From the NCBI GenBank assembly GCA_045637505.1, contig JAZTZO010000007.1:1-64000 (forward strand): 64,000 nt of DNA. Reading direction: 5' to 3'. Numbering within the stretch: the first letter of the stretch is position 1; each line of letters begins with the position of its first letter. Made by a program: the position numbers and the translations under genes. The DNA is from RGIG4079 sp045637505. GTDB lineage: Bacteria; Bacteroidota; Bacteroidia; Bacteroidales; Muribaculaceae. Below the pieces are notes generated by a model, which was not told the origin of the DNA, searched no databases, and worked only from the letters and a program-made list of their open reading frames with translations. Positions 1 to 9,765 of this stretch are shown here, piece by piece.

Positions 1-91
1 TGATTGCTTCTTTACTTTTGCCAGACGAATAATATTCATTGACTATTGCAATTTTTTCTTCGTCCGTGTAACGGTTTACTGTTTTATTCAT
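1..91 (-). CDS. IS3-family-like transposase OrfA, N-terminal fragment (runs off window)
   Basis: The first 30 codons are visible: an ATG at 91 followed by MNKTVNRYTDEEKIAIVNEY and then SSGKSKEAI. This charged start, leading into a helix-turn-helix, resembles the OrfA DNA-binding subunit of IS3-type transposases. The remainder lies outside the window. A candidate IS end sits just upstream of the start (see 103-140). The family assignment rests on about 30 residues, so it is tentative; another HTH protein is possible. Confidence 0.5.
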   Translation of the reverse strand, partial: MNKTVNRYTDEEKIAIVNEYYSSGKSKEAI

Positions 92-102
92 AATCCTAAA
101 TT

Positions 103-140
103 TTGTTTAATTTCCAGTAAACCTATATTAGGACTAGACA
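103..140 (-). mobile_element. Candidate terminal end of the IS3-like element
   Basis: Read on the minus strand, the sequence starts TGTCTAGTCCTAATATAGG at 140 and leads within 50 nt into the OrfA-like start codon. IS3-family ends characteristically begin with TG. The opposite end is outside the window, so the inverted-repeat partner and target duplication cannot be verified. The sequence beyond 140 is not obviously part of the element. Confidence 0.35.
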
Positions 141-210
141 ATAGGGCAATAGCTGCCCACCTTCTTAAGGGGGGCTGTCGCTCCGCGACTGAGGGGATAA
201 AATTCTGCCC

Positions 211-265
211 ATTCTGTCCTTCTGTCTAAAAATTTCCGCACCTTTCCTATATTTCTGCGTGAGAA
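211..265. repeat. Direct repeat copy 1 (about 55 bp)
   Basis: The sequence beginning ATTCTGTCCTTCTGTCTAAA recurs at 371-425, with a 160-nt offset and only two or three mismatches over about 55 nt. Confidence 0.85.
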
Positions 266-370
266 CAACTATCAACTTTCATCTTTCAATTTTCAACACC
301 CAATTTAATCGCACTAATTAACATGTTCTTTTGTACTTTTGTCGCAATATCCCTTATGTCATTCTGGAAA

Positions 371-425
371 ATTCTGTCCTTCTGTCTAAAAATTTCCGCG
401 CCTTTCCTATATTTTTGCGTGAGAA
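371..425. repeat. Direct repeat copy 2 (about 55 bp)
   Basis: Second copy of the repeat at 211-265. Differences are single transitions (A/G near 400, C/T near 415 and 426). The copies flank a short AT-rich segment that includes a -7-like TACTTTTG. Confidence 0.85.
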
Positions 426-517
426 TAAATTTTTGTACATTATCGCACAAATCCACACTTTTTGCATATTAACTTTGCACCATAATTATTCACCAAACAT
501 TTTAAACTGCTAATATT

Positions 518-820
518 ATGACACAACTACACATTAATCTCGTATGGTCAACCGTGCGTTCAACATTATTAAAACACGGCATCTCATCATCAAGCCAACT
601 CAATCGTGCCATCGAACTAAACCTTCGAGGCGATTACACCCTTGGCACATTTCACGACAGCGTATTGTTAAAAATACAACGCGACATAATCGAATACATA
701 AAATATCTCATCGACTTTGAGCAAAAAGAAAAACGCTCACAATCGGCAACTCAATCACCCCATGTCGAGTCACGCCAAGCAACAACCACACATACACCCA
801 CTACAACCTCGTGCCACAAT
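518..820 (+). CDS. Doubtful small hypothetical gene, possibly degenerate at its 3' end
   Basis: An ATG at 518 lies about 40 nt after a TAACTTTG -7 box (470-477). It opens a frame whose first 70 codons look protein-like (MTQLHINLVWSTVRSTLLKH, later RDIIEYIKYLIDFEQ). After that the composition turns Thr/Gln/His-rich. The frame has no stop until 1162, which would make it cross the ftsE terminator and run antisense to ftsE, so the long form is not credible. The end given here is arbitrary, placed before the terminator. It may be a truncated or frameshifted gene. I recognise no family. Confidence 0.25.
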
Positions 821-853
821 AAAAAACTCTCAGCACCACAAGGTGAGAGAGTT
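821..853 (-). terminator. Rho-independent terminator of the purU-his-ftsE operon
   Basis: On the minus strand, AACTCTC pairs with GAGAGTT, with an inner CACC/GGTG stem and a 4-nt loop, followed by a T run. It lies about 60 nt beyond the ftsE stop. Confidence 0.75.
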
Positions 854-912
854 AAGAAATATAGAAGAAATATTTGTTATCTTCGTCAGTCGGTCAGCGC
901 ACTATTAAATTC

Positions 913-1575
913 CTATTGTATGAGACGCTTATCTTCGCAACGCAACACACGCCCGGGGAACTGTTGCACAAGGCTCATATTGTGCGTTGCCATAATTACA
1001 GCAGTGCCATTAGCCGAAATCTCATGCAGGTGGTGCACAATTTGTTCACTCGTTTCGGGGTCAAGGTTTCCGGTTGGCTCATCAGCAAGAATCAATCGAG
1101 GCTTATTTAGTAACGCACGAGCAATCACGATGCGTTGTTGTTCACCCCCCGATAGTTCATGAGGCATCTTATAACTCTTGTTGAGCATTCCCACCTGCTT
1201 CAAAACCTCCTCAATGCGAGCATCAATCTCGGCTTGTTTCTTCCAACCAGTGGCATCAAGCACAAAGTAGAGATTATTATACACATTGCGATCGGTTAGC
1301 AACTGAAAATCTTGGAACACAATCCCTATTTCACGACGAAGCATAGGAATATCCTTGCGTTTGATTTTGGTTAAGTCATAGTCAAAAACTCGAGCAGCAC
1401 CATCATTGATGGGTATGTCGCTATAAATCGACTTGAGCAGACTGCTTTTGCCACTGCCCACTTTACCTATTAGATATAGAAATTCGCCATCATTAAGCTC
1501 AAACGACACATTTTTCAACACAATGTGCTCCTTGCGAAGAATTTCCACATCACGATATTTGACTATGCTTGCCAT
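913..1575 (-). CDS. ftsE: Cell-division ABC transporter ATP-binding protein FtsE
   Basis: A 220-residue ABC ATPase with Walker A GKVGSGKSS (about residue 37), Q-loop FQDFQLL, signature LSGGEQQR, Walker B LILADEP and H-loop ATHN. Length and the compact single-domain layout match FtsE, which works with the membrane protein FtsX to regulate peptidoglycan hydrolases at the septum. No ftsX is adjacent; the gene closes a histidine operon, an arrangement I believe is common in Bacteroidales. LolD-type ATPases are the nearest alternative, but the sequence around GEFLYLIGKVGSGKSS favours FtsE. Confidence 0.87.
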   Translation of the reverse strand: MASIVKYRDVEILRKEHIVLKNVSFELNDGEFLYLIGKVGSGKSSLLKSIYSDIPINDGAARVFDYDLTKIKRKDIPMLRREIGIVFQDFQLLTDRNVYNNLYFVLDATGWKKQAEIDARIEEVLKQVGMLNKSYKMPHELSGGEQQRIVIARALLNKPRLILADEPTGNLDPETSEQIVHHLHEISANGTAVIMATHNMSLVQQFPGRVLRCEDKRLIQ

Positions 1576-1620
1576 GGCCTCTTGCTATATTTGGTTATAA
1601 ATATTGATTTAAGAATGAAA

Positions 1621-2217
1621 TTACTCTTTATGGCGTTTTACAAGCTCTTCAGCAAGGTCTTCAATGCGATATCCCTTTGAAGTGAGCAATACAATAAGGT
1701 GGTATATCATATCAGAGGCTTCATATATTAGGCGATTATCTGTGCCATTGGTTGCTTCAATAACTGTTTCAACAGCCTCTTCGCCCACCTTTTGAGCCAT
1801 GCGATTTATGCCGCTTTTAAATAAAGAGGTAGTATATGATCCCTCGGGCATCTCATCATAGCGACGCTTGATGAAATCTTGTAGGTAGCGGAAAAACTCC
1901 ACACCCCACTCATTCTTTTCGCCCCAGCAAGTATCTGTGCCTGTGTGACACACTGGCCCCCCTGGATTTACTTTAATCAACAAAGTGTCGTGGTCGCAAT
2001 CTTCTTGAATAGATACCACATTGAGGAAATTACCACTCTCCTCACCCTTGGTCCATAGGCGATTTTTAGTGCGACTGAAAAAAGTAACTTTTCCTATCTC
2101 GAGAGTCTTGTTATATGCTTCTTCATTCATAAATCCAAGCATCAACACATTCTTTGTGCGTGCATCTTGGATTATGGCAGGAACAAGTCCTTGCATCTTG
2201 TCGAAATCAATATTCAT
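1621..2217 (-). CDS. hisI: Bifunctional phosphoribosyl-AMP cyclohydrolase / phosphoribosyl-ATP pyrophosphatase HisIE
   Basis: A 198-residue fusion catalysing steps 2 and 3 of histidine synthesis. The N-terminal cyclohydrolase domain (about 1-105) shows MLGFMNEEAY, FFSRTKNRLWTKGEESGN and the metal-binding CDHDTLL and CHTGTDTCW motifs. The C-terminal MazG-like pyrophosphohydrolase domain (about 110-198) shows KVGEEAVETVIEA and EASDMIYHLIVLL. It lies 19 nt downstream of hisF in the same operon. Confidence 0.96.
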   Translation of the reverse strand: MNIDFDKMQGLVPAIIQDARTKNVLMLGFMNEEAYNKTLEIGKVTFFSRTKNRLWTKGEESGNFLNVVSIQEDCDHDTLLIKVNPGGPVCHTGTDTCWGEKNEWGVEFFRYLQDFIKRRYDEMPEGSYTTSLFKSGINRMAQKVGEEAVETVIEATNGTDNRLIYEASDMIYHLIVLLTSKGYRIEDLAEELVKRHKE

Positions 2218-2236
2218 AATCGATATGTCGTTGAGT

Positions 2237-2992
2237 TTATATTCTTACATTTATATTTCTTTTGCAAAGATACTCTTTTAATTCATTAATTGGTATCTCA
2301 TTGAAGTGAAAAATGCTTGCAGCAAGTGCAGCATCAGCCTTCCCCTGTGTAAACACATCATAAAAGTGAGGATAGTCCCCTGCTCCACCCGATGCTATTA
2401 CAGGTATGCTCAATGTGTCGTGAAGCATAGCCAATGCATCGTTGGCAAATCCGGTCTTCACACCGTCGTGGTCCATGCTGGTGAAAAGAATTTCACCCGC
2501 GCCTCGTTCTTGAGCCTCGTGAGCCCATTCAATGAGCTTGCGACCAGTTGACACACGTCCACCATTGATATAGCACACCCACTCGTTCCCCTCAAGGCGA
2601 GCATCAATAGCTGTGACACACACCTGGTTGCCAAATCGACGTGCAATGCCATCAATTAAGTCGGGATTGCGCAATGCAGCCGAGTTAATCGATATTTTAT
2701 CAGCCCCGGCATTGAGCAGTTTCTCCACATCCTCTACCTGATTGATGCCACCACCCACGGTGAAAGGAATGCTCACATTCTCTGCAACGCGACGCACAAG
2801 GTCAATAAATGTTTTGCGACCTTCGTGTGATGCTGTGATGTCGAGATACACAAGCTCGTCAGCTCCATCATCGCTATATTTTTTGCCCAGTGCAACAGGA
2901 TCGCCAGCCTCACGGAAATTGACAAAGTTTACACCTTTTACCGTTTGGCCATCTTTCACATCAAGGCATGGTATGATACGTTTTGCAAGCAT
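2237..2992 (-). CDS. hisF: Imidazole glycerol phosphate synthase cyclase subunit HisF
   Basis: A 251-residue (beta/alpha)8 barrel. Catalytic Asp residues are recognisable in IPCLDVKDG (near the N-terminus) and TAIDARL (about 130), with phosphate-binding loops VGGGI and ASGGAG. It receives ammonia from HisH and converts PRFAR to imidazole glycerol phosphate and AICAR; the AICAR links the pathway to purine synthesis. It follows hisA by 11 nt. Confidence 0.97.
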   Translation of the reverse strand: MLAKRIIPCLDVKDGQTVKGVNFVNFREAGDPVALGKKYSDDGADELVYLDITASHEGRKTFIDLVRRVAENVSIPFTVGGGINQVEDVEKLLNAGADKISINSAALRNPDLIDGIARRFGNQVCVTAIDARLEGNEWVCYINGGRVSTGRKLIEWAHEAQERGAGEILFTSMDHDGVKTGFANDALAMLHDTLSIPVIASGGAGDYPHFYDVFTQGKADAALAASIFHFNEIPINELKEYLCKRNINVRI

Positions 2993-3003
2993 TATTGAGT
3001 GTA

Positions 3004-3735
3004 TTATTGTTGAGATAAATTAAATTGTTCTAAATCTTTGAGAGTGATGCGATTTTCATATATCGCCTTTCCCACAATCACAGCAGGAACTCCAGCCATT
3101 TCAAGGTTTTCAATATCGTGCATGGCACTCACTCCACCACTTGCAATGAGATACAACTCGGGCATTTCAGCAAGCATCTCCTTGTATAGGTTAATCGAAG
3201 GTCCGGTGAGCATACCATCAACATTGATATCGGTAGATATAACCTTGTTGATACCCTTTGATATATAGCCCTTCACAAAAGGAATGATGTCGTGATTGCT
3301 ATCATCAACCCACCCCGATGTCGAAATTTTGCCGTTACGAGTATCAGCTCCGAGAATGATTTTTTCGCTACCATATTGGTCAATCCAACCTTGAAATATC
3401 TCGGGATTTTTCACAGCAATGCTACCACCGGTAATCATCGCAGCACCATTTTCAAATGCAATGCGAAGATCGTCATCGCTTTTCAAGCCACCACCAAAGT
3501 CAATGGTGAGATTAGTGCTTGTAGCAATGCGTTCAAGCACACGATAATTGACAATATGGTTAGATTTTGCTCCGTCAAGGTCAACAAGATGCAAACGTCG
3601 GCATCCAGCATCTTCCATCATGCGAGCCACATCAAGAGGATCATCGGCATATATGGTTTTGCGGTCATAGTCACCCTTTGTCAAGCGCACACACTTGCCG
3701 TCAATTACATCTATAGCAGGGATTATATCAATCAT
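3004..3735 (-). CDS. hisA: ProFAR isomerase HisA
   Basis: A 243-residue half-barrel-duplicated TIM barrel homologous to HisF. The N-terminal catalytic Asp is in IIPAIDVIDGKCVRL and the second in LGADTRNGK. Phosphate loops DFGGGLKS and ASGGVS are intact. It isomerises ProFAR to PRFAR. Its start overlaps the hisH stop by 4 nt (3732-3735), indicating translational coupling. Confidence 0.97.
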   Translation of the reverse strand: MIDIIPAIDVIDGKCVRLTKGDYDRKTIYADDPLDVARMMEDAGCRRLHLVDLDGAKSNHIVNYRVLERIATSTNLTIDFGGGLKSDDDLRIAFENGAAMITGGSIAVKNPEIFQGWIDQYGSEKIILGADTRNGKISTSGWVDDSNHDIIPFVKGYISKGINKVISTDINVDGMLTGPSINLYKEMLAEMPELYLIASGGVSAMHDIENLEMAGVPAVIVGKAIYENRITLKDLEQFNLSQQ

Positions 3736-4322
3736 AATTCGATGAAACTTTTGAGAATTTGTTCGCCAATATCGCCACTCTTCTCGGGATGAAATTGTGT
3801 AGCATAGAAGTTGTCTTTGTGTAGAGCCGCGCTATATGGTAAAATATAGTCGGTAGTGGCTATAGTAGCATCGTTGACAGGAACATAATAACTGTGCACA
3901 TAATACACATATTTGCCGTTGAGGTTGCAAGGAATAAAATCATCTTTTACAAGAGAGATAGTGTTCCACCCCATGTGAGGAATTTTGAGGTCGCTTTCAG
4001 ATGCGTTGAAACGCTTCACATCAACATCAAAAATGCCAAGGCAATCCACATCGCCCTCTTCAGAGTATCGGCACATTAGTTGTTGACCAATGCAGATGCC
4101 CAACACCGGCTGTGTGAGGCTTTTGATGACCTCGTCAAGCCCATGAGCACGAAGGTATTCCATCGCGCTGCGAGCCTCTCCTACTCCTGGGAAAATAACC
4201 TTGTCGGCTTGGCGTATTTCATCAGGATTATCGGTCACAATAGCCTCATATCCGAGACGACGAAGAGCACACTCTACCGAAAAGTTGTTGCCAGCGTTGT
4301 ATTTTATTATCGCAATGTTCAT
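3732..4322 (-). CDS. hisH: Imidazole glycerol phosphate synthase glutamine amidotransferase subunit HisH
   Basis: A 196-residue class I glutaminase supplying ammonia to HisF. The nucleophile Cys lies in LGICIGQQLM (the family usually shows LGICLGMQ) and the His/Glu pair in QFHPEKSG. The oxyanion region FPGVGEA is present. The gene is 13 nt downstream of purU, so purU and the his genes probably share a transcript. Confidence 0.96.
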   Translation of the reverse strand: MNIAIIKYNAGNNFSVECALRRLGYEAIVTDNPDEIRQADKVIFPGVGEARSAMEYLRAHGLDEVIKSLTQPVLGICIGQQLMCRYSEEGDVDCLGIFDVDVKRFNASESDLKIPHMGWNTISLVKDDFIPCNLNGKYVYYVHSYYVPVNDATIATTDYILPYSAALHKDNFYATQFHPEKSGDIGEQILKSFIEL

Positions 4323-4335
4323 TCGCAGTTGTGAA

Positions 4336-5205
4336 TTAGCTAAACACTACGGTTTTGTTGTTGTAGGTAAGTATTTTGCGTTGGATATGTTTCTCTACTG
4401 CACGTGAGAGGACAATTTTTTCCAAGTCGCGACCTTTTTTCACCAAATCGTTGATGGTGTCTTTGTGAGTGATGCGCACAATGTCTTGTTCAATGATAGG
4501 ACCAGCATCAAGCTCGGTTGTCACATAGTGACTTGTAGCACCAATGAGTTTCACACCACGATCGTAGGCTGCATGATATGGCTTTGCACCCACAAATGCA
4601 GGAAGGAACGAGTGATGAATGTTGATGATGCGATTGGGGTAACGATTGATGAAGTTTTCAGAGAGAACTTGCATGTAACGAGCCAATACAATAAAGTCAA
4701 TTTGGTAACGATCAAGAATTTCAAATTCAAGGGCTTCCATTTCTTCCTTGTTTTGACGAGTAACAGGAATTACCTCGTAAGGAATGTTGAATTGGTCGGC
4801 AACCGATTTGAGATCGGGGTGATTGCTTATAATCACAGGAATCTCAACATCCCACTCCCCTGCTACATAGCGTGCGAGGATATCATAGAGACAATGTGAC
4901 ATTTTTGACACGAAAAGCGCCATGCGACGAGGACGATCAGTGAAACTCAATCGGTATGTTACATTATAACGATTAGCATAAAGAGTGTCGAAGTATTCTC
5001 CGATTTTTTCTGATGGGATTGCAAAGTTTTCCAAGTCCCACTCTACTCTCATGTAAAATACACCGTTCTCTTTGTCAACATATTGGTCAAGGTATAAAAT
5101 GTTACCACCATTGGTGTTGATGAACTCAGTAATTACGGCGATGATGCCCGGTTGGTCGGGGCAATGCATAAGCAATATCGCGCTATTTTGTCGTTTCTTT
5201 TCCAC
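4336..5205 (-). CDS. purU: Formyltetrahydrofolate deformylase PurU
   Basis: It hydrolyses 10-formyl-THF to formate and THF, balancing one-carbon pools. An N-terminal ACT domain begins at ILLMHCPDQPGIIAVI; the formyltransferase-like catalytic domain shows INIHHSFLPAF, GATSHYVTTELDAGPII and the usual Asn/His/Asp set. The frame is open to an ATG at 5289, but a promoter sits at 5235-5265 inside that extension. The extra 28 residues are hydrophobic and unlike the family, so the GTG at 5205 (VEKKRQNSAILL) is chosen as the start. It is the first gene of the operon running into hisHAF-IE and ftsE. Confidence 0.93.
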   Translation of the reverse strand: MEKKRQNSAILLMHCPDQPGIIAVITEFINTNGGNILYLDQYVDKENGVFYMRVEWDLENFAIPSEKIGEYFDTLYANRYNVTYRLSFTDRPRRMALFVSKMSHCLYDILARYVAGEWDVEIPVIISNHPDLKSVADQFNIPYEVIPVTRQNKEEMEALEFEILDRYQIDFIVLARYMQVLSENFINRYPNRIINIHHSFLPAFVGAKPYHAAYDRGVKLIGATSHYVTTELDAGPIIEQDIVRITHKDTINDLVKKGRDLEKIVLSRAVEKHIQRKILTYNNKTVVFS

Positions 5206-5234
5206 TATATATGTAAAATGTGTAGTTTGAAATG

Positions 5235-5265
5235 CAAAGGTAACTAAAAAATACCAAATTGCAAA
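5235..5265 (-). promoter_or_regulatory. Bacteroidales-type promoter for purU-his-ftsE
   Basis: Minus strand: TTTG (5262-5265), a 19-nt spacer, then TACCTTTG (5235-5242). This is a full match to the -33/-7 consensus. The transcription start would fall just upstream of the GTG at 5205. Confidence 0.75.
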
Positions 5266-5350
5266 CAAAATGCTAAAAATAACTATCAAAAAGTAAATAA
5301 ATGTGTGTTTTTGTGTTGCATATTGTAATGTTTTGTCTCGCGAGAGTAAT

Positions 5351-5394
5351 AAAAAAAGACTATGCCTTTATAATAGAAGAGATAGGCATAGTCT
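5351..5394 (-). terminator. recQ transcription terminator
   Basis: An 11-bp stem AGACTATGCCT / AGGCATAGTCT with a 16-nt loop, followed on the minus strand by seven T residues. It lies 26 nt after the recQ stop. Confidence 0.8.
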
Positions 5395-5419
5395 ATATGG
5401 ATTGGTTGTTTTTTAATGA

Positions 5420-7606
<2,187 letters not shown>

Positions 7607-7657
7607 GTTAATAGTTTTGTTGGTTATATATTAGTTTTGACGGAAAAACGCTGCTAA

Positions 7658-8905
7658 TTATTTGATGATTGAGGTGTCGAAATTCGCCGCTTGAAGTTTT
7701 TCAAGGGCATATTCACGACTAACCTCGAATTTTTTAATATCGGAAGTGGGTATGTCGTACATTGCGTCAATCATTATAGATTCAACAATAGAACGAAGTC
7801 CACGAGCACCTAATTTGAATTCAATGGCTTTGTCAACGATTAACTCGAGAGCCTCTTGTGCAAATGTGAGTTCTACATTGTCCATTGCAAAAAGTTTTTG
7901 ATATTGGCGAACAATGGCATTTTTAGGCTCGGTGAGCACTTTTAACAACGCATCGCGGTCAAGTGGGTCAAGGTGGGTCAAAATGGGAAGACGACCAATA
8001 ATTTCGGGTATTAATCCAAATGATTTGAGGTCTTGAGGAGCGATATATTGAAGGTAGTTTTCGCGTTTGATGCGTTGTTTTGATGCATCGGTAGAGAATC
8101 CTACAACGTGAGTATTGAGGCGTTGAGCTATTTTTCGTTCAATGCCGTCAAATGCACCGCCACAAATAAATAATATATTCTTAGTGTTGACGGGAATCAT
8201 TTTTTGTTCGGGGTGCTTGCGTCCTCCTTGTGGTGGTACATTAACAACTGAACCTTCGAGAAGTTTAAGCAATCCTTGTTGCACACCTTCACCACTAACA
8301 TCGCGAGTGATTGATGGATTGTCTCCTTTGCGAGCAATTTTATCAATTTCATCAATAAATACGATACCTTTTTCGGCTTTTTCAACATTATAGTCGGCAG
8401 CTTGGAGGAGACGAGTCAAAAGACTTTCAATATCTTCACCCACATATCCGGCTTCGGTTAAAACCGTGGCATCAACGATGGTAAATGGCACATCAAGAAG
8501 TCGAGCAATGGTTTTTGCAAGAAGAGTTTTACCTGTACCAGTGCGTCCTACGAGTATAATATTGCTTTTTTCGATATCTACTTCGTCGTCATCTTTTTGT
8601 GCGATGCGTTTGTAATGGTTGTAAACAGCGACTGATAGATATTTTTTAGCAGAGTCCTGTCCTATAACATATTGATTGAGAAAATCATTTATTTCGCGAG
8701 GGCGAGGCACTTTGTTGAGGTCGGTAGCGGCCTCGGCTTTGGCTGTTTTTTTTGCGTCATTACGATATTCGCCTAGCATTTCGTGTATTTGATCAATACA
8801 CTCGGCACAAATATATGTTTCGCCTATTGCAGAGGGAACAAGGACCTCGCTCATATCGGAGGGACGTCCACAAAAAGAACATTTTATGGTATTTTTCTTT
8901 GCCAT
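7658..8905 (-). CDS. clpX: ATP-dependent Clp protease ATP-binding subunit ClpX
   Basis: A 415-residue AAA+ unfoldase that feeds substrates to ClpP. The N-terminal zinc-binding domain shows CSFCGRP and CAEC. Walker A is GRTGTGKTLLAKTIA, Walker B IVFIDEIDKIA, the pore loop GYVGEDIES, and the sensor-2 region LGARGLRSIVE. A VGF tripeptide (THVVGFSTDAS) occupies the ClpP-docking loop position. Only 3 nt separate it from clpP, so the two are co-transcribed. Confidence 0.97.
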   Translation of the reverse strand: MAKKNTIKCSFCGRPSDMSEVLVPSAIGETYICAECIDQIHEMLGEYRNDAKKTAKAEAATDLNKVPRPREINDFLNQYVIGQDSAKKYLSVAVYNHYKRIAQKDDDEVDIEKSNIILVGRTGTGKTLLAKTIARLLDVPFTIVDATVLTEAGYVGEDIESLLTRLLQAADYNVEKAEKGIVFIDEIDKIARKGDNPSITRDVSGEGVQQGLLKLLEGSVVNVPPQGGRKHPEQKMIPVNTKNILFICGGAFDGIERKIAQRLNTHVVGFSTDASKQRIKRENYLQYIAPQDLKSFGLIPEIIGRLPILTHLDPLDRDALLKVLTEPKNAIVRQYQKLFAMDNVELTFAQEALELIVDKAIEFKLGARGLRSIVESIMIDAMYDIPTSDIKKFEVSREYALEKLQAANFDTSIIK

Positions 8906-8908
8906 CGA

Positions 8909-9598
8909 TTAGTGCTGCGCTTTAATGAGAACTTCGTCAATCATACCATATTCTTTTGCTTCGGCAGCAGTCATCCAATAGTCGCGGTCGGAGTCGCGTT
9001 CAACTTTATCGAATGCCACACCAGAGTGGTCAGAAATAATGGTATATAGTTCTTTTTTGAGCTTTTGGATTTCGCGAGCGGTAATTTCAATATCAGATGC
9101 TTGTCCTTGAGCCCCACCCATAGGTTGGTGAATCATAACACGAGAGTGCTTAAGCGCAAAACGCTTGCCTTTAGCACCAGCAACAAGGAGAACTGCTGCC
9201 ATTGATGCTGCCATACCAGTGCAAATTGTAGTAACATCACTTGAAATATATTGCATTGTGTCGTAGATTCCCAATCCGGCATATACCGAGCCTCCAGGAG
9301 AATTAATGTAGATAGACACATCTTTGCCTGAATCGGCTTGGTCAAGGTAGAGCAGTTGTGCCTGAATTACATTGGCAGTGTAGTCGTTAACATCAGTGCC
9401 AAGGAATATTATGCGATCCATCATCAATCGAGAGAATACATCCATTTGGGCCACATTAAGTTGGCGTTCTTCAATGATTGTGGGGTTAATGTAGCTTGAT
9501 GTAATATTTGATGCAGTTGCTGACATGAATTGGTCAAGAGCAAGTCCATTCATGCCAAGATGATGTACTGCGTATTTTCTAAAATCGTTTTGATTCAT
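8909..9598 (-). CDS. clpP: ATP-dependent Clp protease proteolytic subunit ClpP
   Basis: A 229-residue serine protease. The catalytic Ser is about residue 132 (TGMAASMAA), the His about 157 (MIHQPMGGAQGQ), and the Asp lies in DRDYWMTAAEA. The INSPGGSV oxyanion/substrate strand is intact. The ~30-residue N-terminal propeptide-like extension is longer than in E. coli. It carries its own promoter (9661-9690). In many Bacteroidales tig directly precedes clpP; here they are separated by an RHS insertion. Confidence 0.97.
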   Translation of the reverse strand: MNQNDFRKYAVHHLGMNGLALDQFMSATASNITSSYINPTIIEERQLNVAQMDVFSRLMMDRIIFLGTDVNDYTANVIQAQLLYLDQADSGKDVSIYINSPGGSVYAGLGIYDTMQYISSDVTTICTGMAASMAAVLLVAGAKGKRFALKHSRVMIHQPMGGAQGQASDIEITAREIQKLKKELYTIISDHSGVAFDKVERDSDRDYWMTAAEAKEYGMIDEVLIKAQH

Positions 9599-9660
9599 AA
9601 TTTGTGTTTTTATTTGAATGATTAATTAATGTAGGTAAGCCAATAGTTGGCTTCTTAATT

Positions 9661-9690
9661 CAAAGTTACTAATAAAAAATTAATTTCAAT
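9661..9690 (-). promoter_or_regulatory. Promoter for clpP-clpX
   Basis: Minus strand: ATTG (9687-9690), an 18-nt spacer, then TAACTTTG (9661-9668), about 60 nt before the clpP start. Confidence 0.6.
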
Positions 9691-9728
9691 AAAAAAATAA
9701 TGTCAAAATTTCTTCAATCTTCATTTTT

Positions 9729-9760
9729 TTTGATTTTTTTTGAATGATACCCTAACTTTG
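9729..9760 (+). promoter_or_regulatory. Promoter for the candidate structured RNA
   Basis: TTTG (9729-9732), a 20-nt spacer, then TAACTTTG (9753-9760). This is a full consensus promoter pointing right, away from clpP and into a region with no plus-strand gene. Confidence 0.7.
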
Positions 9761-9765
9761 CGTAG

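Larger units (their letters stand above)
141..517. other. Intergenic spacer with hairpins and a direct repeat
   Basis: No convincing gene is seen. The spacer holds a short G+C-rich patch with a 5-bp stem/3-nt loop (GTCGC TCC GCGAC, about 178-190), two copies of a 55-bp repeat, and two Bacteroidales-type -7 boxes (TACTTTTG at 334-341; TAACTTTG at 470-477). Its mixed composition beside an IS edge suggests accumulated mobile-element debris. Confidence 0.6.

Noticed and set aside
331..513. A 60-codon plus-strand frame within the repeat spacer
   Set aside because: It spans repeat copy 2 and a promoter box, has phenylalanine/leucine-rich random composition and no similarity I recognise.
717..908. 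Alternative +3 frame ending just before ftsE
   Set aside because: His/Gln-rich composition in a region where two frames are open by chance; possible frameshift partner of the 518 frame, but no evidence.
518..1162. A 214-codon plus-strand frame extending into ftsE
   Set aside because: It crosses the ftsE terminator and overlaps ftsE antisense by about 250 nt. Only the first ~100 codons could be real, and those are kept as a low-confidence entry.
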